64,000 bases of DNA, taken from assembly GCA_004431415.1 (NCBI GenBank), contig QPMI01000017.1, positions 186,001 through 250,000 of the forward strand. Direction: 5' to 3'. The notes beneath the pieces are model-generated. The model saw only the letters and a list, made by a program, of their open reading frames with translations. It made no database searches and was not told the DNA's origin. Made by a program: the position numbers and the translations under genes. Of the stretch, positions 58,423 to 64,000 are shown piece after piece; positions within the stretch are counted from its first letter, which is position 1, and each line of letters begins with the position of its first letter. This stretch comes from Cyanophora paradoxa (taxonomy: Eukaryota; Glaucocystophyceae; Cyanophorales; Cyanophoraceae).

Positions 58423-59181
58423 TCACACACTGATTGTGGTCATTTCTCGTTGGATCCGAGCCATCTGACCCCTTTTAATTGCTTTTCTCTTCACAAATTT
58501 CTTAAAGCCCTTCATATCATCATCAGTTAGTACTGCTCTATCAGTATAGGTCTTGATATCATAACCTTGCAGGCTCGCTATGACAGTTTGATAATTATAG
58601 CCCCATAGTCTATGCAATTCCTTGTAGGTCTTCTTATCCATTCCACCATTGTACTCATCAAAGGCGCAATTGAACTCTTTTTCGTTCCCAAGAATATTGA
58701 AAAAGACTACGAACTCAACATTTCGACGAATCGTAGTAGAAATAGAGCATAAACGCTGAACATTAAATATTACCGAGATTGAATAATGTCTTCCACTCGT
58801 GACCAATTTAGATAACACAGCCGAATTGTGCATATCCAAATTTGAACCTATCATGTCATCGAGTATGATAACTAGGTTATTTCGCTTTTCGTTATTCTCA
58901 ATTCGTTTCTTTTGCATACTGATCAATCTCAAAACAATGTTATCATCCCACTCTTCATAGATGTTATCGGGATGGGTGATGTCATTGAATTGTCCAGTAA
59001 AAGCTGTTGAACTAAATATAACGATTTGATCGATCTTGTCACGAAGCTCGTAAAGTAAGTATTTTGTGAACATTGTCTTACCTGTATTGGAGCGACCAAC
59101 ATTCAAAATTCTTGTCGGGATTCGAACCGTCTTACTCGGATCGAACTCCGGAATATCATCAAGATTTACTGTGTTATCCAT
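58423..59181 (-). CDS. Genome-packaging ATPase (A32-like), element A copy 2
   Basis: The 252-residue product is the same as that of 1674-2432, with Walker A GRSNTGKT and Walker B VIILDD. The frame is intact. It lies downstream of an intact MCP gene here, so this copy still has a complete capsid and packaging pair. Confidence 0.9.
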   Translation of the reverse strand: MDNTVNLDDIPEFDPSKTVRIPTRILNVGRSNTGKTMFTKYLLYELRDKIDQIVIFSSTAFTGQFNDITHPDNIYEEWDDNIVLRLISMQKKRIENNEKRNNLVIILDDMIGSNLDMHNSAVLSKLVTSGRHYSISVIFNVQRLCSISTTIRRNVEFVVFFNILGNEKEFNCAFDEYNGGMDKKTYKELHRLWGYNYQTVIASLQGYDIKTYTDRAVLTDDDMKGFKKFVKRKAIKRGQMARIQREMTTISV

Positions 59182-59261
59182 TACAGTAATAAGATAAAAA
59201 ACAAAATAAAGTACACACCTACAAATAATTGCGCTTCCTACACTAACAAAAGAAAAGAACT

Positions 59262-60488
59262 TTAGAAGTTCGAGACTTTCAGGGTAGAGATGTTGTAGCC
59301 ATTAAGTACCATAACATTGTGTCGGAGGGCATAGATATCAACCTGAACAGGAGCGGCATCAGTGCATCCGGAAACAGTGAGATCCATGTAACTCGAGCTG
59401 CTGTTGAAGAAATCCTGGTAACCCATAACCGAGTTCCGAAGCGAATCTTTTCCAGACTTGGAAAGAACAATTCCGTAAACATTTCCAGACTCGAATCCGT
59501 ACGTGGTATTGCCCACAGTAACACCCTTGTAGTGAGAAGGAATGTGATTGACAGCAGAGAGGAAACCGGAAATGGGTTTGTTAGATATATCCAGGGAGCG
59601 ATTGTTGTGGAAGATCTGGAACTGATCAATCTTAACAGCAGATTCATGACCGCAGAAATCCGAGTGAGTGTAGGTGTTAAGTTTGTTCACCTCTCGAACA
59701 GTCATCAGAATCGAGTGAACCAGACCAGAAACATTAGCGAGTGTAACCTCAACAGATTCACCAGCATCAGCGGTTTTGAGCGCTCGGGTCTTCTTGTGAA
59801 TGACCTCTGTGATCGGGATGCGAATGCCACCTTGTTCGTTCGCCATTTTAAGGAGTGTCTCAGCCTCAGCCGAAGCAATGTTTACGAATTGGCAGATCAG
59901 AGAGCAATCCGCAAAGGTTACAGATCCACCAGCCGGAACTTGGACAATCGCAGCATCACGGAAATCAACCTCGATTGTTGGCATATCGGCTAGCGTACAT
60001 AATGGGAAATAAGCTTCTTCCCAGAAAGCAGCGGGGATTCTAACGATGTATTCCATTGCTTCATCTGTGCTTTCACGATCTGTCTCTTTGAAGTAACCGA
60101 GAGAAGCATACATGCTGCTCATGGTAGCGTGATCATTATCGACCAGGGCGTTTACAGTGATCCAATCACCAGGGATAATATACTTGAAACCACCATGAAC
60201 GAAACGGACCTCATTAATAAAAGAAGAACCACCATTGGGGAGGGTGCAGGCTACACCACCACCAGTGGCAATCTTGAAATAGAGCGAAACACCAGCAAGG
60301 AGTTGCTTGCGAGGTAGATCAAAGTAAGCGGTATTCTTAAAGCCAAAAGTATTGCCTCGGGGGCGAACTTGCTCGAGGAATGGTTTGTACTTGGGGTTGG
60401 TTCCGATTTGGAGACCAGGGGATAGATAAATTTGATCGGAACCGGGAGTTACGAGGAGTTCCTTAAGGGTAGTTCCAGTGAGTGCCAT
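59262..60488 (-). CDS. Major capsid protein (double jelly-roll), element A copy 2, intact
   Basis: This 408-residue frame is the intact reference for the broken copy at 2512-3735. It starts MALTGTTLKELLVTPGS, with FDLPRKQLLAGVSLYFKI near residue 55, FVHGGFKYIIPGDWITVNAL near 93, YFPLCTLADMPTIEVDF near 158, HSILMTVREVN near 255, and ends RHNVMVLNGYN-ISTLKVSNF. Length and blocks match the element B MCP (409 residues). It forms the capsid shell. Divergent from the penton gene at 60541. Confidence 0.92.
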   Translation of the reverse strand: MALTGTTLKELLVTPGSDQIYLSPGLQIGTNPKYKPFLEQVRPRGNTFGFKNTAYFDLPRKQLLAGVSLYFKIATGGGVACTLPNGGSSFINEVRFVHGGFKYIIPGDWITVNALVDNDHATMSSMYASLGYFKETDRESTDEAMEYIVRIPAAFWEEAYFPLCTLADMPTIEVDFRDAAIVQVPAGGSVTFADCSLICQFVNIASAEAETLLKMANEQGGIRIPITEVIHKKTRALKTADAGESVEVTLANVSGLVHSILMTVREVNKLNTYTHSDFCGHESAVKIDQFQIFHNNRSLDISNKPISGFLSAVNHIPSHYKGVTVGNTTYGFESGNVYGIVLSKSGKDSLRNSVMGYQDFFNSSSSYMDLTVSGCTDAAPVQVDIYALRHNVMVLNGYNISTLKVSNF

Positions 60489-60540
60489 CTCTTATGTTTA
60501 AAATACCAAAAGAAATTTTTAAAATGCTTTATTAAACAGA

Positions 60541-61428
60541 ATGACGCGTTACTATCTCAATATTGATTCCAGGGACCGATCGGATGGAACCCCAACTAAT
60601 TTCACATACAGACTCCCTTATGCGATCCAAAAGGTCAGAGCCTGTCGAGTAACGAACTTTGAGATGTTTCACAATCTTTACAACCTCTCTGAAGTAGGAA
60701 CCCTCACCACACAAACACTCGATAATGCTGGGAACCCAAAGAATAGAAACAACGAAGTCCTCCGAGGTGCATATACACCGGATTCACTGGTGAATTATCT
60801 GATCGCTCGCATTGGATCCCAGCCCTATAATCAAGCGGGTGGCGGAACTTACACTCGCCATTTCTATGTAACCTATGATCCCACAACATTGCTTCTAAGG
60901 TTCATGTGTGAGGTTCCATTCTCAATCACTATGAACACTCAACTCTTAGCCAATTTCTGTGGTTTTGAAAATGCTAACACACTGTACCAATCGAGTCCTC
61001 TATCATCTAATGTCACAGTTGGAGCCTTTACTTATGCTCACTACATTGATAGTGAAATGCCATTAGATCTACTATTTAATTCCTATTTGCTTCTTCATGT
61101 TGATCCACTGAAAGGAAGATATGTGAGCAATAACAAACGAGATAACAATGCTATCGCGAAAATTGAGATTGACCAAACGGTTGGCAGTCTATTAAAATAT
61201 GATTCATCGAATAATTCCATGATCGTTCACGAGCAGAATGGCTTGGTTGAGGTTGAGACTCTAGATGTGAGACTTTCTTACTGGAATGGAGCCACAGCAG
61301 ACATTACTACCGACTGGTCGATGACTCTTGAACTGATTACTGAAGATGATAAAGATCTGACGAAAAAAGCATTGAAGAATGTCATAAAAGAGTTGGAGGG
61401 ACTCTACCTGCCGTTCTCACGGTCATAG
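60541..61428 (+). CDS. Penton-like minor capsid protein, element A copy 2
   Basis: The 295-residue product is identical to that of 3788-4675, with the SRDR turn near residue 11 and the LSYWNG block near residue 245. Frame intact. Confidence 0.8.
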   Translation: MTRYYLNIDSRDRSDGTPTNFTYRLPYAIQKVRACRVTNFEMFHNLYNLSEVGTLTTQTLDNAGNPKNRNNEVLRGAYTPDSLVNYLIARIGSQPYNQAGGGTYTRHFYVTYDPTTLLLRFMCEVPFSITMNTQLLANFCGFENANTLYQSSPLSSNVTVGAFTYAHYIDSEMPLDLLFNSYLLLHVDPLKGRYVSNNKRDNNAIAKIEIDQTVGSLLKYDSSNNSMIVHEQNGLVEVETLDVRLSYWNGATADITTDWSMTLELITEDDKDLTKKALKNVIKELEGLYLPFSRS

Positions 61429-61464
61429 GAAATACTGTAGAATAAATTTGTTTCAATATTACAA

Positions 61465-62226
61465 ATGGCTCGCAAGACTCAACCCAAGAATTTCTTAGCC
61501 AAACCAGCCGCTGAAGCGGATGTTGGCAATGGTGAGAATGGAAGGAACTGGTATAAGAAATCGAAAGGACTCGCTGCATACGGAACTGGTGACCTCGAAA
61601 AGGAAGTCCATAAAGAACGAAACCAATTCACCCAAGCCACTACGAAAAACAGTAATGATGATAATGCCCTTGTTGACCAAGTCCCACTGAACCGCATGCC
61701 CGGAGCCAAACGAGGAATCAAGAAAGGACAGTTCAAATCATCCACAAAGGACAAGGTTGCCTCATCATCGACACTGCTGAAACTGCTTGATGGTGGTGAG
61801 CGACTCTACTCAACCTATTCCGAGAAAGACCATCGCAACCGCTACTTTATTCGTTCAACCACTGGTGGACTGAAATCTGTAACATATCAGTATGCTAAGA
61901 GTCTTGTTGATGGTATTGCAGCAGAGACCAAAAACGAAAACAAGATCAAGGAACAGCCAATCACAAAGGAAAAGGTTGAGAAGAAACCAGAAGTAACCCA
62001 TGAAGTTATTCCCGAACCTGTTCATGTGGCAAAAGACTCACCTACAGAATTGATTGCAAAGACCATTGAGTATCAAGACTCCAACAAAACGGATTTGCCG
62101 GTTCTCAATAAGTCGATCCTTCGGGTTGCCACTTCGCAGGCTGATCCAGTCAACTCGATTCCAAATGCTGCCCCAATGGTCTCTGGATTCGCCAAGCTTG
62201 GTATAAGACCCGGTTATCGCCGTTAA
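61465..62226 (+). CDS. Conserved basic protein of PLV core, element A copy 2
   Basis: The 253-residue product is identical to that of 4712-5473 and has the GIAAETK-ENKI block near residue 150 and the SGFAKLG end. Frame intact; function unknown. Confidence 0.75.
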   Translation: MARKTQPKNFLAKPAAEADVGNGENGRNWYKKSKGLAAYGTGDLEKEVHKERNQFTQATTKNSNDDNALVDQVPLNRMPGAKRGIKKGQFKSSTKDKVASSSTLLKLLDGGERLYSTYSEKDHRNRYFIRSTTGGLKSVTYQYAKSLVDGIAAETKNENKIKEQPITKEKVEKKPEVTHEVIPEPVHVAKDSPTELIAKTIEYQDSNKTDLPVLNKSILRVATSQADPVNSIPNAAPMVSGFAKLGIRPGYRR

Positions 62227-62579
62227 GGATCAATCTGAATAATATAATTTCTCAAACATTGTTAGCGCTACGTAACCAATCCTATCCCGTAGGCTCAAAA
62301 CTTCTTCATTTTTATGGAGGCGTTGTAGAGCGAAGTGAAATATCCATAGGTAAATCACTTTAATCACCTGTTCTACCGGGTTCAGTGGTAGAAACTTGCA
62401 GCCGACAAGTGAACCTTCTGGGTATCGGTAGCTTTATCATTTTTCCAGCATCTTCTTTCGTACTGGATGCTCTGCAATCGGGACCAAAAATTGATTGGGT
62501 TCTCACAAAGAATATATACACGACATAAAAACTACTTAAAGATTTCTTAACATATATTAAGAGAGTAGAAAGGACAAGA
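62227..62579. other. Non-coding interval with small hairpins, copy 2
   Basis: Same sequence as 5474-5826. No gene supported. Confidence 0.4.
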
Positions 62580-62843
62580 ATGACGATCACAGAAGCCCAA
62601 AAGAAAGCAACTTACCGCTACCGTAAAACAGAAAAGGGTATGTTAGCGCTTGCTAGGATTAATGAGAAACGCAATGCAAAATGGAACGAACTCTACAACA
62701 ATGATGAAGAATTCAGACAAGCTCACATAATGACTTCATGCAAGGCTCAATATGTAAATAACACCATTCTCTATGTAAAGTATCTATTTGACGTTCCTCG
62801 TACCAACCGCGGACGTCCATCAAAGTATGTTAATGCTTGTTAA
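62580..62843 (+). CDS. Small basic AT-hook-like protein, element A copy 2
   Basis: The 87-residue product is identical to that of 5827-6090, with NRGRPSKY near its C terminus. The nested hairpins follow its stop as in copy 1. Confidence 0.65.
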   Translation: MTITEAQKKATYRYRKTEKGMLALARINEKRNAKWNELYNNDEEFRQAHIMTSCKAQYVNNTILYVKYLFDVPRTNRGRPSKYVNAC

Positions 62844-63075
62844 TCGTTTTTCTCAGCGCGATTGCTCTGAGAACCCGCGGAAACCGCGCTGGAAGCAAAA
62901 CTATAAATCTTTCTGTTATTTTTAGAGTTCGATGATCGAGCCAACCCTTTGTTATTTTTATAAATGCCCTCGACTGAATTTATTTTGTTGGAGACTTTTG
63001 GTTTTGCCGGTAAAATTTGACGCGAGTATAAAATGACTTAAGGAAATAAAATATAGAGTATATATAAAAGTGAAA

Positions 63076-64000
63076 ATGCCTCGCGCAGTAAGTATTCAGA
63101 ATGCTAGAAAGAGACAAGGAATGCTAGCAAAGCTTGGTTACCTTCTTGGTGTCGGAATCATAAATGAAGAGCAATTTAACGCATTGGGTTACTTTGCCTT
63201 CATTAAGAGACTTCGATCTGCTGGTCTGAAGGACATAAGCGATACAATTGATGGTATTATTGCCAGGGGTGAGGGCAGACTGAATGAGCAGGATGAAATC
63301 GAGAGATTTGGTAACGTTGAGGTTATTGAAGGTGGAAATAAGAAGACCAAAGCAGAGCGGATCGCTGAAAAACGAGACAAGAGAGCTGAAAGGAAGCAGC
63401 AGAAGAAGCAGAAGAAAGCAGGGAGAACCGCTAAGAATGTTGAGAAGCAGAAGGTTAGAGAAAGAATAGCAAAGGAGGCAAAACAGCAGAGAGAGGATGA
63501 GAAGAAGCAACGAGAGGAGGCAGAGGTGATGCAGGCTATGAATAGTCTTGTAAGTGAGGTCACTTGGAGGAACCAGACCAAAGATAACATCGCTTCTGCC
63601 CATGAGTTTATTGATAGGGTTGTTCGTTGGGATCCCTTTTACAATCGTTTTCGAGATGCTCTTCGTAACAGACGAGGTATTAAGTATAACCTCTACAGCA
63701 TGGCGAGATATGTGAAAGTGGCAACTGGAGAAATAAGAACCATGCAATGGACCACCCCATTCTACCTTCTTGTCAATGATCAAGAGATTGTTGATACTGT
63801 TGATGAATCAATTGATGCATTGCAGGAGGTTCTCACTTCACCTGATAGTTGGAAGCTAGAAAACATCTTAACAGTTCGCTTGCAGATTCTTACTTATCAG
63901 CCACTCGCAGGTAGCTCCTATATTGACCTCCACCAGGAATAAAAAAGCGTAAAGCTGTGATTAATCCACAGAACAAAGATAATAAATGTTTCGCATGGGC
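63076..64000 (+). CDS. PolB N-terminal part, element A copy 2, frameshifted and cut by window end
   Basis: From ATG 63076 the N-terminal domain and the Lys/Glu coiled coil read through without the break seen in copy 1 (GGGG at 63266-63269 is complete). The frame then fails near 63930, where CC replaces the CCC of copy 1, giving a stop at 63940-63942; the following bases continue the polymerase in another frame to the window end. The two copies thus carry different breaks, each in a homopolymer. The exonuclease and polymerase motifs lie beyond the window. Confidence 0.85.

Larger units (their letters stand above)
57396..64000. mobile_element. Polinton-like element A, copy 2 (left 6.6 kb, cut by window end)
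   Basis: The sequence follows copy 1 from 648 onward in the same order and orientation. The differences I found are single bases in homopolymers: extra C near 58202, A near 59250, G near 59328, G near 60361, G near 60420, G at 63266-63269, and one missing C at 63930-63931. It sits inside the polymerase gene of element C. Confidence 0.93.

Overview
The window reads as nuclear DNA of a GC-rich, intron-bearing unicellular eukaryote, most likely an alga with a complex (secondary) plastid, heavily invaded by Polinton-like viruses (PLVs). The host stretch (about 17.6-37.2 kb) carries split genes with short introns, several of which appear to use GC-AG splice sites, and a uroporphyrinogen-III synthase with a signal-peptide-like leader. 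I cannot name the species; a haptophyte or other chlorophyll-c alga is an inference. The flanking AT-richer DNA consists of three related but diverged PLV-type elements, called A, B and C here.

Layout. Element B (1-646 and 12026 to about 17600) has lost its left part to the window edge; it carries the C-terminal half of an rve-type integrase, an AT-hook protein, an HNH-AP2 nuclease, an ExoX-C-like protein, packaging ATPase, double-jelly-roll major capsid protein (MCP), penton-like protein and a conserved basic protein, and ends in tandem repeats. Element A copy 1 (about 647-12025) is inserted in B: it has 175-bp terminal inverted repeats and a 6-bp target duplication, and encodes ATPase, MCP, penton, basic protein, AT-hook protein, protein-primed type PolB with an endonuclease VII-like insert, integrase and a DUF5710-like protein. 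Host genes follow: BTB-domain protein, TRM11-like tRNA methyltransferase, NAD-dependent epimerase/3beta-HSD-like enzyme, HemD, TsaD/Qri7, a ubiquitin-like-domain protein and a large RNF213-like gene. The last is cut near 37.22 kb by element C (about 37.22-57.395 kb and beyond). C has a large adhesion cassette (C1q-like and H-lectin-like heads, His-rich and SNIT-repeat fibres, a membrane-anchored fibre), a patatin phospholipase with a discoidin-like tail, two penton-like proteins, MCP, ATPase, basic and AT-hook proteins and a PolB-like polymerase joined to a P-loop domain. Element A copy 2 (57396 to the window end) interrupts that polymerase gene.

How it works together. In each element ATPase, MCP and penton form a capsid and packaging module, the polymerase replicates the genome and, in A and B, the integrase inserts it. 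A therefore looks like a PLV that has twice landed in other PLVs. The differences I found between its two copies are all one-base changes in homopolymer runs; they break the MCP and polymerase frames of copy 1 and the polymerase frame of copy 2, so either young decay or long-read consensus error must be considered. The most novel parts are element C's fibre-plus-phospholipase cassette, its polymerase/P-loop fusion, and the nesting of three PLV lineages.
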